Shown here: positions 46,307 through 57,933 of the stretch, piece by piece
Position numbering within the stretch: position 1 is the first letter of the stretch
How the letters are laid out: each line of letters starts with the position of its first letter
Assembly (NCBI GenBank): GCA_017795025.1
Contig: CP051243.1
Span: forward strand, 868,001-932,000
From: Flavobacteriales bacterium
Lineage (GTDB): Bacteria > Bacteroidota > Bacteroidia > Flavobacteriales > Schleiferiaceae
Length of the DNA stretch: 64,000 nt
Direction of reading: 5' to 3'
Program-made: the position numbers and the translations under genes
The notes under the pieces: model-generated
The model's database searches: none
What the model saw: the letters and a program-made list of their open reading frames with translations, nothing else
Told to the model about the DNA's origin: nothing

Positions 46307-47657
46307 CCTTAGCAGTTTTTGCGTCGTTTTCAGGAAGGTAGAAGTCGGCCGGGAAACCATTAATCTGTCGCCAGATTTCGTACCATACTTGTACATCATT
46401 AAGTAAGGCGAAGGTTTTAGCTCCGGCCCCCGGACGAATTCCATCGGGCCATGGCTCGGACTCAGGGTCGGGAGATACTAAAATGCGATACATGCCATTT
46501 TCGGAAGTAAAATTGTCGATAGCGACAATGCGACCGCCAAAGGTACCTACGGAAACGCCCGGCCATCCGCTAAAGAAAATCGCAGGCCAGCCATCAAACT
46601 GAATGCGGACTTCTTCGCCTACGTGCATTAAAGGATAGTTAAGCGGACGTACATACATCTCGATGGCCAATTCGTAATCGGCCGGCATGATGGTTACAAT
46701 TTGCTCGCCTTCCTTAACCGTTTCGCCAATACCCGTTTTTACGGCGCGGGTAATGTAGCCGTCTTGGGGTGCGGTAAGGTAATACTGACTGGTCCGCATG
46801 GCGTAGTTACTATATTGGTTCTCCAATTTTGTAACCTCTGCCTCAGTCCCATACATTGAGCTTAATGTGGCAAAACGCTCGCTTTCAGCTTTAGAGATCT
46901 TGCTCTCATAATCGGCGGCTATCGCATTAAGCTCTACTTGGGCGTTAATTAACTCATTGCGGGCGGCTAGGAGCTTACTTTCTTGTGCCACTCGTTTAGC
47001 GGTGGTCTCCTGCAGTTTTTGCCGACGTTTTTCCAAGTCGGTACGCGAGTATAAACCTTGATTAAATAGCGTGTCCATCCGCTGCATCTGCGCCTTGGCG
47101 ATATCCTCATTGGTTTGCGCCGCTACCAAATCGATAGAGTCGGCCACTACCTTTAAGCGACTGATCTTAATTTTGTTTTGGGCCTGCTGCCGTTTTAAGC
47201 GCAAATTCTCGCGTAAGGCTCTAACTTGTGTTTCAAGTGCCCGCGCTTTTTGATCGTAGTTCTCCTGGGAGTTCTTTTTCGATTTTATCTGCGCATCGGT
47301 ACGCTCTAAAAGTCGGGGATCGAAATATTCATTTTTCGTTTCCGAGATGTACAGCAGGGTGTCGCCTTTGCGTACAAAATCGCCTTCGCCCACGTACCAT
47401 TTCTCAATTCTACCCCCAATTACCGATTGTAAGGTTTGGGGTCTTTTTTCGGGCTCCAGAGAGGTCACAAAGCCTTTAGAACGAATATTTTGCGTCCAAG
47501 GCAGGAATAGGAAGCCTATCATAATCGCAAAGAAAATAAGGTAAAGGCGTTTGCGACTTTTTCGTAAACGAGCCTCATCGAGAAACACGCGCATACTCGA
47601 AAAGCTGCGGCGGTTAATCTTCTCCGCCACGGTATTTTTAGGCGATATATTTAGCAT
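46284..47657 (-). CDS. HlyD-family periplasmic adaptor protein
   Basis: The product is 457 residues. One membrane helix lies near residues 38-56 (LYLIFFAIMIGFLFLPW). The lipoyl-like halves flank a long coiled coil (IGGRIEKWYVGEGDFVRKGDTLLYI; DGYITRAVKTGIGETVKEGEQIVTI; KARALETQVRALRENLRLKRQQ). A beta-barrel follows, with RIQFDGWPAIFFSGWPG. It links the ABC inner membrane protein to the TolC channel. It overlaps the ABC gene by seven bases and the TolC gene by 23. Confidence 0.9.
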   Translation of the reverse strand: MLNISPKNTVAEKINRRSFSSMRVFLDEARLRKSRKRLYLIFFAIMIGFLFLPWTQNIRSKGFVTSLEPEKRPQTLQSVIGGRIEKWYVGEGDFVRKGDTLLYISETKNEYFDPRLLERTDAQIKSKKNSQENYDQKARALETQVRALRENLRLKRQQAQNKIKISRLKVVADSIDLVAAQTNEDIAKAQMQRMDTLFNQGLYSRTDLEKRRQKLQETTAKRVAQESKLLAARNELINAQVELNAIAADYESKISKAESERFATLSSMYGTEAEVTKLENQYSNYAMRTSQYYLTAPQDGYITRAVKTGIGETVKEGEQIVTIMPADYELAIEMYVRPLNYPLMHVGEEVRIQFDGWPAIFFSGWPGVSVGTFGGRIVAIDNFTSENGMYRILVSPDPESEPWPDGIRPGAGAKTFALLNDVQVWYEIWRQINGFPADFYLPENDAKTAKDESKAKK

Positions 47658-49357
47658 GGCAGATCGTTTTTAAGTTCTTCATAAGTACCCTGCTTTACAA
47701 TGCGGCCACCTTCTAAGATGATAATGCGGTCCATTCGTTTAAGGGAAGCTTGGTTGCAAGTAGCCATAATAACCGATTGTCCACAGTCGAAGCACAGATG
47801 GTCAAGCCAACGCGCCCGGGTAGCTTCATCCACATCAAACCAATTGTCTTCCAACAATAATAAACTGTGCGTACCGGCCAAGCTACGCGCCATAAGTAAA
47901 CGGTTCCGTGTGCTGCTAGCTAAGCCTAAGCCACCGGTAGGCAATTTGGTGTAAATGCCTTTCGGCAGATCCTCAATAAAATCCTTAAGTCCCACTAAGT
48001 CTAGGAGTTGCAGGACTTGTTCCTCCGTTACACTTTCCCGACGTAATCCGATATTATCGAGAATGGAAGCCTCGAAAATTTCTTCCTGACGAAGATTATC
48101 GCCAATTAAGCTGCGTAAACCTTCCAGTTTTATTTTGGCGTAAGGAATATTGTTATACAAAATGCTACCCTCGTAACTGTCGAATAAACCAGCAATTAAC
48201 TGCAAGAGAGAGGATTTTCCGGAGGACATCGCGCCGGTAATTCCAATTTTCTCTCCATGATTGATTTCAAGATTGAGATCACTTAGGATCCGATGGCCCC
48301 ATTGTGGAGAATTAAGATTCAAGTTTTTGATTTTCACATTTAAACGCGAACCGTTTTCCAAATCAATCTGATCGTCCTCTTCGTGATTCTCCAGTTCTAA
48401 ATCGGTAACCTTACCCAGTTTCTCCAGGCCGGTTAGTACATCGTATATGGTTTCGATGCTATACACCAGTTTCTCTACCGAAGAAATAATTTGCACAATT
48501 ACAATTTCGGCGGCTACAAACTGACCAATGTTCATTTGCTGATCAAATACGAGGAGACCACCTAATAAAAGCAAGCCCCCGGCAATGAGCACCTTAAAGA
48601 ATATAAGGGAAGAGTACTGACGTACTAAAACCGAGAAGTGGGAACGACGAGAGCGTAGGTATTTAGAGCTCAGGCGATCGGCCTGCACCATCGGTAAGTC
48701 TGTTTTCCCTGCCATCTTAAAGGTGGAGAGGTTACGACCCAATTCTTCTAACCAAGAAACAACCTCATACTTATTGTTACTTTCTTCTAAGCTGGTTTCT
48801 AATCCTCGGCGCGAAGTGAGACGGAAGAAAATAAGCAGCACGAAAATGAGGAAGAAGCCAAAGGCAATAAAGAAGGGGTGGTAGAGGGAGAGTAGAATTA
48901 ATCCGAACAAAATTTGCAAACTGGCCACCGAAAAGTCGAAAAGCAGTTTGTACAATCCCTTTTGGACCGTGAGTACATCAAAAAACCGGTTGATTAATTC
49001 CGGTGGATAGTAATTTTTAAGGGCGCTGAGCTTTATGCGTGGTATACGGTAAGCAAATTCTATGGAGGCGTTTACAAATAAGCGCTGTTGAATGCGTTCC
49101 GCTACGCTCAGCTGAAAGATTTGAAAAATACCCGCAAGCGCCAAGCCCACTAATACCACGATAACCAAAACAACCCAGGCGGTGGAGGTGGTGCCACTTT
49201 GGATTAAGTTGATAATCGCCTGAATACCAAGGGGTATAGAGAGCGAAAGTAAACCGTTAAATAGCGCATAAACGTAGATATTACCAATATCCTTACGCTC
49301 GGTGGCGAGCAGCTTCCAAAAACGCTGCAATGGAAGTTTAGGATCTTTTAGTGCCAT
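47651..49357 (-). CDS. ABC exporter (fused membrane and ATPase domains) with degenerate ATPase motifs
   Basis: The product is 568 residues: five or six membrane helices (about 20-305), then a nucleotide-binding domain. Walker A is intact (GAMSSGKS, Lys381) and the Q-loop Gln is present (LRQEEIF). The signature is LASSTRNR where LSGGQRQR is normal (about 479). Walker B reads LLLLEDNWFD where D-E is normal (Glu503-Asp504), and the switch histidine is a cysteine (ATCNQAS, Cys534). No peptidase C39 domain is present. It forms an operon with the TetR, HlyD and TolC genes. Whether it hydrolyses ATP is uncertain; see findings. Confidence 0.9.
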   Translation of the reverse strand: MALKDPKLPLQRFWKLLATERKDIGNIYVYALFNGLLSLSIPLGIQAIINLIQSGTTSTAWVVLVIVVLVGLALAGIFQIFQLSVAERIQQRLFVNASIEFAYRIPRIKLSALKNYYPPELINRFFDVLTVQKGLYKLLFDFSVASLQILFGLILLSLYHPFFIAFGFFLIFVLLIFFRLTSRRGLETSLEESNNKYEVVSWLEELGRNLSTFKMAGKTDLPMVQADRLSSKYLRSRRSHFSVLVRQYSSLIFFKVLIAGGLLLLGGLLVFDQQMNIGQFVAAEIVIVQIISSVEKLVYSIETIYDVLTGLEKLGKVTDLELENHEEDDQIDLENGSRLNVKIKNLNLNSPQWGHRILSDLNLEINHGEKIGITGAMSSGKSSLLQLIAGLFDSYEGSILYNNIPYAKIKLEGLRSLIGDNLRQEEIFEASILDNIGLRRESVTEEQVLQLLDLVGLKDFIEDLPKGIYTKLPTGGLGLASSTRNRLLMARSLAGTHSLLLLEDNWFDVDEATRARWLDHLCFDCGQSVIMATCNQASLKRMDRIIILEGGRIVKQGTYEELKNDLPC

Positions 49358-50030
49358 AGTTCAGTATACTGGATGTCATGGTTTCGATAAATTGAATCAA
49401 CTGCTCGTCTTTACGTTCACAGTCGGTAATGGAAGGCATATGCTCCCCAAAGAATTTTTGCAAGTGATTGGCTTCTAAAAGCGTAGAGGCCAAGGTACGA
49501 GGATGTTTGAAATCTGGATTAATATCACTAATAATGCGCACCAAGCGCTCAATAAGGTTTTTGTAATTCTGGAAGTAGCCATTCTTGTTTTCTAGATCCA
49601 CTTCCTTGGTTAAAAAGGTCTTGGAGGATTCAGAAATCACAATCCGCTGCAACAATTCTTCATTTATATGCGAAAAGTTTTGGTCTTGCTTTACGGTTTC
49701 GCAAATAGCTGTAATACAATTACGGAGCTGGTCTTCGCTGGTGGCCACATTAGCCGTTGCAAAAGCCACCCGATACTCTAGCCAGGCCCAATACCAAGAA
49801 ATTAAGTAAAGAAGAAGTTTGTGTTTGTTTTCAAAGTACCGATAGATCGTACTTTCTGGGGAGCCAATGGCAGCTCCTAACTTCTTGAAGGTGAAGCTCT
49901 CAAACCCCAAGTCATCAATTAGAATGATGCTTTGTTCTACAATGCGCTTCCCTAAGTCAGAACTTTCGGGGTCCTTCACAAAGAGCTGCTCCGGAATTTG
50001 AATCTTTAAATTACTTAGTAGTTCTCGCAT
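49338..50030 (-). CDS. TetR/AcrR-family transcriptional regulator
   Basis: The product is 230 residues. The HTH spans about 28-75: IVEQSIILIDDLGFESFTFKKLGAAIGSPESTIYRYFENKHKLLLYLI, typical of TetR (recognition helix SPESTIYRYF). The remaining helices form a ligand domain with no recognisable ligand. It overlaps the ABC gene by 20 bases and is first in the export operon, so it probably controls its own operon. A 13-base dyad lies in its promoter at 50057-50069. Confidence 0.9.
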   Translation of the reverse strand: MRELLSNLKIQIPEQLFVKDPESSDLGKRIVEQSIILIDDLGFESFTFKKLGAAIGSPESTIYRYFENKHKLLLYLISWYWAWLEYRVAFATANVATSEDQLRNCITAICETVKQDQNFSHINEELLQRIVISESSKTFLTKEVDLENKNGYFQNYKNLIERLVRIISDINPDFKHPRTLASTLLEANHLQKFFGEHMPSITDCERKDEQLIQFIETMTSSILNYGTKRS

Positions 50031-50056
50031 ACTCAGTATTTACAAACGCAAATATA

Positions 50057-50069
50057 ATAGTATTACTAT
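50057..50069. promoter_or_regulatory. Candidate TetR operator inside the export-operon promoter
   Basis: ATAGTATTACTAT is a perfect dyad (ATAGT / ACTAT with three central bases). On the minus strand it lies just upstream of TATATTTG, an exact -7 TAnnTTTG match, and downstream of a TTG 21 bases from it. A bound repressor would block RNA polymerase. The binding protein is inferred. Confidence 0.5.
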
Positions 50070-50144
50070 CAAAACTGCAAGTTTGACCATTTGTTTACAG
50101 CAAGGACAATTTTTTTAAGCATTTTTGAGGCCTAAAAAACTGCT

Positions 50145-51386
50145 ATGGACCTCTTTTCCATTTTCGCGGCTCTAGCCACTCTGGCAGCGCTTTTTGCTTA
50201 TATCAACACCCGTTATTTAAAATTGCCATTTACCATTGGACTGATGGTTTTGGCCATGGGCTTTACCTTAATCGTAATGGCCTTAGGTTCTATGTTCCCT
50301 CTAATATTGAAGGATGCCAAAGCCATTTTGCTGGGGCTCGATTTTAAATCCTTGCTATTAGATGTAATGCTGAGTTTCTTGCTTTTTGCGGGAGCCTTGC
50401 ATACTAAGTTGGATGCCTTGCAAAGGAATAGAGGCCCGATATTGATGCTGGCCACCTTGGGCGTGGTTCTATCCGCTTTTCTTATTGGAGGCATGGTTTA
50501 TGGCTTATTGCTTTTGGTTGGTAACCCTATCGACTTTTTATACTGTTTACTCTTTGGTTCTTTGTTAGCCCCAACCGATCCCATCGCCGTGCTGAGTATT
50601 TTAAAGGAAGCCAAGGCCCCAAAAAATTTGGAGGTTAAAATTGTGGGCGAGTCTTTATTTAATGATGGTGTAGGCGTAGTGGTTTTCTTGGCTTTATTTT
50701 CCTTAGCCAAAAGCGGTGCGGAGGATATCCATTTTAATGAAATCGCCTTCCTTTTCCTAGAAGAAGTAGGGGGTGGTATTGCTCTAGGCTTGGCCGGTGG
50801 TTATTTAGCCTTTCGGCTGATGCGTACCATCAATCACTATGAAACGGAGGTTATGATCACCTTGGCCTTAGTGATGGGTTTATACACCTTAGCCTCGTCC
50901 TTGCATTTTAGCGGACCTTTAGCAGTGGTGGTTGCCGGCTTGTTTATTGGCAATCGTTCGCCCAAAGCGGCTTGGAGCGCCGATACTCAAAGTTATATCG
51001 ACAAGTTTTGGGAGTTATTGGATGTCTTACTCAATGCGATACTTTTTGTATTAATTGGCCTCGAGTTGTTGGTGGTCGATTGGGACGGACTCTATCTTAT
51101 TTTAGGCCTAGCAGCGATTCCCATTTCCTTATTGGCGCGGTATTTAGCGGTTTTAGGTCCGGTGGAGTTTTATAAAAAACGATTAGAGTTTGTTCCTAAA
51201 ACGGCCTTCCTCCTTACTTGGGGCGGCATCCGAGGTGGTATCTCCATTGCCTTGGCCCTTAGTTTAGAACCGAGCATGCACCGCGACCTATTTCTTACTA
51301 TGGCCTATATCGTGGTGGTCTTTGCTATCGTAGTGCAAGGCTTAAGTTTGGGACCGGTTTTAAAGAAACTTCTGGCGAAAGCCTAA
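50145..51386 (+). CDS. CPA1-type cation:proton antiporter
   Basis: The product is 413 residues with about twelve membrane helices. It has [48 protein letters not shown], the NhaP-type ion-binding core with Asp/Asn pairs. The later [24 protein letters not shown] is also conserved. It exchanges Na+ or K+ for H+. It is divergent from the tetR-led export operon and shares the 50031-50144 gap with it. Confidence 0.92.
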   Translation: MDLFSIFAALATLAALFAYINTRYLKLPFTIGLMVLAMGFTLIVMALGSMFPLILKDAKAILLGLDFKSLLLDVMLSFLLFAGALHTKLDALQRNRGPILMLATLGVVLSAFLIGGMVYGLLLLVGNPIDFLYCLLFGSLLAPTDPIAVLSILKEAKAPKNLEVKIVGESLFNDGVGVVVFLALFSLAKSGAEDIHFNEIAFLFLEEVGGGIALGLAGGYLAFRLMRTINHYETEVMITLALVMGLYTLASSLHFSGPLAVVVAGLFIGNRSPKAAWSADTQSYIDKFWELLDVLLNAILFVLIGLELLVVDWDGLYLILGLAAIPISLLARYLAVLGPVEFYKKRLEFVPKTAFLLTWGGIRGGISIALALSLEPSMHRDLFLTMAYIVVVFAIVVQGLSLGPVLKKLLAKA

Positions 51387-51416
51387 ACAAATCTTAGCGA
51401 ATGGACTTAAATCGGA

Positions 51417-51968
51417 GTGGAATTTAAAGAGCTGGAAGAAAAATTAAAGGCCGATTGGGGTCGTGCCTCGGTAGACAAGCGACATCCATGGCGTTATCCT
51501 GTTTTCGCTACTGCAGATGGCACTCAGCCCCAGCAACGAATCGTGGTGCTCCGAAAATTTATTCCCGCAAAGTGGGAGTTTTGGTTTTATACGGATTACC
51601 GCAGTCAGAAGATTTCGGATTTAAAGGAAAACCCAGCCGTGGCCTTACACTTTTACCATCCACGCCAGCAAATTCAAGTGCGGCTCCAAGGTAGATCGTA
51701 TATCGAATTTCAAAATGAGCTCAGCGCAAGCGAATTGGCTACCCTTCCCGAAAACCAAAGAAGTGACTATCAGTCTGCTCTAGCCCCAGGGAGTCCATTA
51801 ACAGAGGATATGGAGGAAGGGCCCGCTGCTGCAGCCGATCATTTTTGTGTGCTCCGCTTTGAAGCCCAAGCTCTCGATTATTTAAAGTTAAGCCGGGAAG
51901 GGCATTTTAGGGCTAAGGGAGAGGAGCAAGCGAATGGTTCATGGGAATGGATGGAGGTTCAGGCCTAA
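51417..51968 (+). CDS. Pyridoxamine 5'-phosphate oxidase-like protein
   Basis: The product is 183 residues, with a GTG start at 51417; no in-frame ATG occurs upstream without a stop. The split-barrel FMN-binding fold is recognisable: GRASVDKRHPWRYPVFATADG, RIVVLRKFIPAKWEFWFYTDYRSQKISDLKENPAVALHFY. The substrate is unknown; it is not clearly PdxH. It converges on the gene at 51965 with overlapping stops. Confidence 0.82.
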   Translation: MEFKELEEKLKADWGRASVDKRHPWRYPVFATADGTQPQQRIVVLRKFIPAKWEFWFYTDYRSQKISDLKENPAVALHFYHPRQQIQVRLQGRSYIEFQNELSASELATLPENQRSDYQSALAPGSPLTEDMEEGPAAAADHFCVLRFEAQALDYLKLSREGHFRAKGEEQANGSWEWMEVQA

Positions 51969-52738
51969 TCAAATTGCTCTAAAAAGCCTTCCAATTCCCG
52001 GTCTTTCATGTAGCGTCTGAAGCAAGCTTGTACCGAAATTAAAAACTCATAATCATTGAGTTGATTCATATTAACCGGCACGTACTTGCAATAAAACATA
52101 AAAGCTTCCAATTCTTGTCGGCTCAAACCGGTCATGCGCATAACGGCACTGCGATTATTCGATTCTTCCAGCTTTTCGCGATAAGCATCCTCAGCCTTAA
52201 GCTGGGCTAATTTGCGCAGCTGTTTGGGCTTGGAACCAAACAAATTGTATAAATACTCCGCGGGATTACCAATGCCCGCCTTAATAATTTCGGGATCCTT
52301 TATTTCCCGATTAGAGGGGATATTCGGCTTTTTTAAGCGTATCTCCTTGGGCTTATTGGTGGTGAGCTCATAGCTAAAAACGCTCACTTCGGCTAAGAGG
52401 TAATTTTGTTCCTCCATGGCAACAATTACTTCCGACAGATTGATGCTATCATTTTCGTAAATAAAATAGAAGTACTTGTAGGCTATATTGGAGAAGATGA
52501 TACTGTCGCCTTTTTGGAGTTCAATTTCGAAATAGCCATTTTCGTCGGTAATGCTCCCTTGCAGGCTACGCTTGTTAATCACGTGTACGCCGGGAACAGT
52601 TTCTTTACTGTTTCCATCCAAGACCCAACCATCGAGGGTTTTCTCGAGGCTATCATTTTGTGCAAAAAAGGGCAGGGCCAATAGGATTAGGCCTAGGGTG
52701 AATAAAAGGGAGCGTGTATCTTTGGGCTTTTGCAACAT
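51965..52738 (-). CDS. Carboxypeptidase-like regulatory-domain protein
   Basis: The product is 257 residues from ATG 52738. An ATG at 52747 would add three residues. Signal peptide: LLFTLGLILLALPFFAQ. Residues of about 30-110 form a carboxypeptidase-regulatory-like domain (LDGWVLDGNSKETVPGVHVINKRSLQGSITDENGYFEIELQKGDSI), the fold that also begins SusC/TonB plug proteins. The C-terminal half is helical and unknown. It is predicted to be in the periplasm or outer membrane. Confidence 0.8.
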   Translation of the reverse strand: MLQKPKDTRSLLFTLGLILLALPFFAQNDSLEKTLDGWVLDGNSKETVPGVHVINKRSLQGSITDENGYFEIELQKGDSIIFSNIAYKYFYFIYENDSINLSEVIVAMEEQNYLLAEVSVFSYELTTNKPKEIRLKKPNIPSNREIKDPEIIKAGIGNPAEYLYNLFGSKPKQLRKLAQLKAEDAYREKLEESNNRSAVMRMTGLSRQELEAFMFYCKYVPVNMNQLNDYEFLISVQACFRRYMKDRELEGFLEQFD

Positions 52739-52767
52739 GTTTATCATAACGCTACGAAAATAGGTTT

Positions 52768-54462
52768 ATGTCAGACGATAAGAAAGTCATTTTTTCGATG
52801 AGCGGGGTTACCAAAACCTATGCTCAGAATAATAAAACCGTTTTAAAAAATATTTACCTCTCTTTCTTCTATGGAGCAAAGATTGGCATCTTAGGTTTAA
52901 ACGGTTCCGGTAAATCCACTTTATTAAAAATTATTGCCGGAATAGAGAAGAACTACCAAGGAGATGTGGTTTTTTCGCCAGGCTATAGTGTAGGCTACCT
53001 CGAGCAAGAACCGGAATTAGACGAATCTAAAACGGTATTGGATATCGTTAAAGAAGGTGCCGCAGAAACGGTAGCCATTTTAGAAGAATACAATAAGATT
53101 AACGACGACTTCGGTTTGCCAGAGGTGTATGAGAATCCTGATAAAATGGAGAAGCTCATGGCACGTCAGGCCGAATTGCAAGATCGTATTGATGCCACCA
53201 ATGCCTGGGAGCTGGATACGATGTTAAACCGCGCTATGGACGCTTTACGCTGTCCGGAGCCAGATACCCCAATCTCGGTTTTATCTGGTGGGGAACGTCG
53301 TCGGGTAGCCCTTTGTCGTTTGTTAATTCAACAACCCGATGTTTTACTTCTCGATGAACCTACGAACCACTTGGATGCCGAGTCGGTACTTTGGTTAGAG
53401 CAGCATTTGCAGCAGTATAAGGGCACCGTTATCGCGGTAACGCACGACCGTTATTTCTTGGATAATGTGGCCGGTTGGATTTTAGAGCTCGACCGTGGCG
53501 AAGGAATTCCCTGGAAAGGCAACTACAGCTCTTGGCTCGACCAAAAGTCGAAGCGTTTGGAGCAAGAAGAAAAGCAAGCCAGTAAGCGTCGTAAGACCTT
53601 AGAGCGTGAATTGGAGTGGGTGCGAATGAGCCCCAAAGGCCGACAGGCAAAAGGAAAAGCGCGCTTAAACAACTATCAGGATTTGCTTAATCAGGAGCAA
53701 AAGGAACGCGAAGAGAAATTGGAAATCTTTATTCCCAATGGACCGCGATTGGGTACCAATGTTATTGAAGCAAAAGGAGTACGCAAGGCCTTTGGCGAAA
53801 AGCTGCTGTACGACGATTTGAACTTTAACTTGCCACCGGCGGGTATTGTAGGAATTATTGGACCTAATGGCGCGGGTAAAACCACCATTTTCCGAATGAT
53901 AATGGAGCAGGAGGAACCCGATGCCGGTAGTTTCGAGGTAGGGGATACCGTAAAAATATCTTACGTAGATCAAAGTCATAAAGACTTGCTTCCCGAGAAA
54001 AGCATTTACGAAGCCATCTCTAATGGGGATGAGGAAATTTTGGTGGGAGACCGCAAGTTAAACGCCCGGGCCTATCTCAGTCGATTCAACTTCGGAGGCT
54101 CCGATCAAAGCAAGAAAATTGGCAGTCTATCGGGGGGGGAGCGTAACCGTTTACACCTGGCCATGGCCCTTAAAGAAGGGGGTAATGTATTGCTTTTAGA
54201 CGAGCCTACTAACGACTTAGATGTTAACACCTTACGAGCATTAGAGGAAGGTTTAGATAACTTTGCGGGCTGCGCGGTAATCATCTCTCACGACCGTTGG
54301 TTCTTGGATCGGGTATGTACCCATATCCTTGCCTTTGAAGGCGATTCGAACGTGTACTATTTTGAAGGAAGTTTTAGCGATTACGAAGAAAACAAGAAGA
54401 AACGTTTAGGAGATTTAGAGCCTACCCGAATCAAGTACCGTAAACTTCTTAAGGATCAATAG
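52768..54462 (+). CDS. ettA: Energy-dependent translational throttle protein EttA (ABC-F)
   Basis: The product is 564 residues, full length. Two ABC domains each have all key motifs: GLNGSGKST and LSGGERRRVAL with LLLDEPTNHLD in the first; GPNGAGKTT and LSGGERNRLHLA with LLLDEPTNDLD in the second. A basic linker of the EttA type (KSKRLEQEEKQASKRRKTLERELEW) joins them. No membrane segment is present. It binds the ribosomal E site and throttles translation when energy is low. It is coupled to the glycosyltransferase gene. Confidence 0.95.
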   Translation: MSDDKKVIFSMSGVTKTYAQNNKTVLKNIYLSFFYGAKIGILGLNGSGKSTLLKIIAGIEKNYQGDVVFSPGYSVGYLEQEPELDESKTVLDIVKEGAAETVAILEEYNKINDDFGLPEVYENPDKMEKLMARQAELQDRIDATNAWELDTMLNRAMDALRCPEPDTPISVLSGGERRRVALCRLLIQQPDVLLLDEPTNHLDAESVLWLEQHLQQYKGTVIAVTHDRYFLDNVAGWILELDRGEGIPWKGNYSSWLDQKSKRLEQEEKQASKRRKTLERELEWVRMSPKGRQAKGKARLNNYQDLLNQEQKEREEKLEIFIPNGPRLGTNVIEAKGVRKAFGEKLLYDDLNFNLPPAGIVGIIGPNGAGKTTIFRMIMEQEEPDAGSFEVGDTVKISYVDQSHKDLLPEKSIYEAISNGDEEILVGDRKLNARAYLSRFNFGGSDQSKKIGSLSGGERNRLHLAMALKEGGNVLLLDEPTNDLDVNTLRALEEGLDNFAGCAVIISHDRWFLDRVCTHILAFEGDSNVYYFEGSFSDYEENKKKRLGDLEPTRIKYRKLLKDQ

Positions 54463-55325
54463 TGCGCTTTAAGCTGCTGTATCATTGGCGGAAATTTTGG
54501 GCCGGTCTGCAAAAGGCAAAGCCGGTTCAAAAATCAGCTCCCTTGTGTATTGCAGCCGTATTTAAAAACGAAGCCCCTTTTTTAAAAGAATGGATTGACT
54601 TTCACCTCGCGCAAGGGGTGCAACGGTTTTATTTGGCCGACAACTACAGTGAGGATGACCCCGAAAGCGTTCTCGCGCCTTACATTGAGCGCGGTCAGCT
54701 TTTTCTTTCAAAAACAGCGAGTACGAAGATGGACGAGCGTATTCAAGCCCAAGAGCTGAATACCTTGCTTAAACTGATTGAGGCAAAGGAGGGAGCGCAT
54801 GTTTGGCTAGCAGTAGTTGACATTGATGAGTTTCTTTTCAATCCTAAGGCGACCTCTATTCCCGAAACCTTAAAACCCTTTGAAGAGCAGAACCTAGCGG
54901 CGGTGGTAGTTAATTGGTTGATGTTCGGGCATTCTAATCTTCCCCACTTGGATCCGAATAAAAGCATGTTGCAGCAATTAAGCTGGCGGGCCCATGTTTC
55001 TCTCGGTGAACATAAAATGGTGAAGCCCATCCTATACCTGGCTAATCAAGCAGGGTTTATCGAAGGTCCACATACGCCCATAGTGAAAGGGAAGGCGCGA
55101 CTATTACACGCCAATGAGGTAGAATATCAAGCCGCTGATCCGCAGATCATTCATGCGCCATTGCGCATCAATCATTACTGGTACCGCAGTATGGACTATT
55201 ATGAATCGGAGAAACGAGCCAAGCGCCGTGCTTTTGGCGATGAGCGTTTCGGGAAAAGGGAAGCTGATCATATTAAAGCTTGCAACTACGAAGAGGACAA
55301 GGCCATTTTAAAGGTGATGCCCTAA
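54462..55325 (+). CDS. GT92-type (GT-A) glycosyltransferase
   Basis: The product is 287 residues with a GTG start overlapping the ettA stop (TAGTG). It opens CIAAVFKNEAPFLKEWIDFHLAQGVQRFYLADNYSEDDP, the family 92/GT2-like start that binds the nucleotide sugar. The metal-binding motif is DIDEF (Asp120, Asp122). Residues near the C-terminus (INHYWYRSMDYYESEKRAKRRAFG) match the same family. The sugar and acceptor are unknown; cytoplasmic side of the membrane is likely. Confidence 0.85.
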   Translation: MRFKLLYHWRKFWAGLQKAKPVQKSAPLCIAAVFKNEAPFLKEWIDFHLAQGVQRFYLADNYSEDDPESVLAPYIERGQLFLSKTASTKMDERIQAQELNTLLKLIEAKEGAHVWLAVVDIDEFLFNPKATSIPETLKPFEEQNLAAVVVNWLMFGHSNLPHLDPNKSMLQQLSWRAHVSLGEHKMVKPILYLANQAGFIEGPHTPIVKGKARLLHANEVEYQAADPQIIHAPLRINHYWYRSMDYYESEKRAKRRAFGDERFGKREADHIKACNYEEDKAILKVMP

Positions 55326-55394
55326 TGCCCTAGAAACCGTTAATAAGATTCTTTTTCGCGGTTTCGGATGCGCTGTGGAAGCTTTTATTTTTGA

Positions 55395-57931
<2,537 letters not shown>

Positions 57932-57933
57932 GA

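Noticed and set aside
46307-46444. N-terminal extension of the TolC gene
   Set aside because: It lies inside the HlyD gene and encodes residues before a clear signal peptide at 46306.
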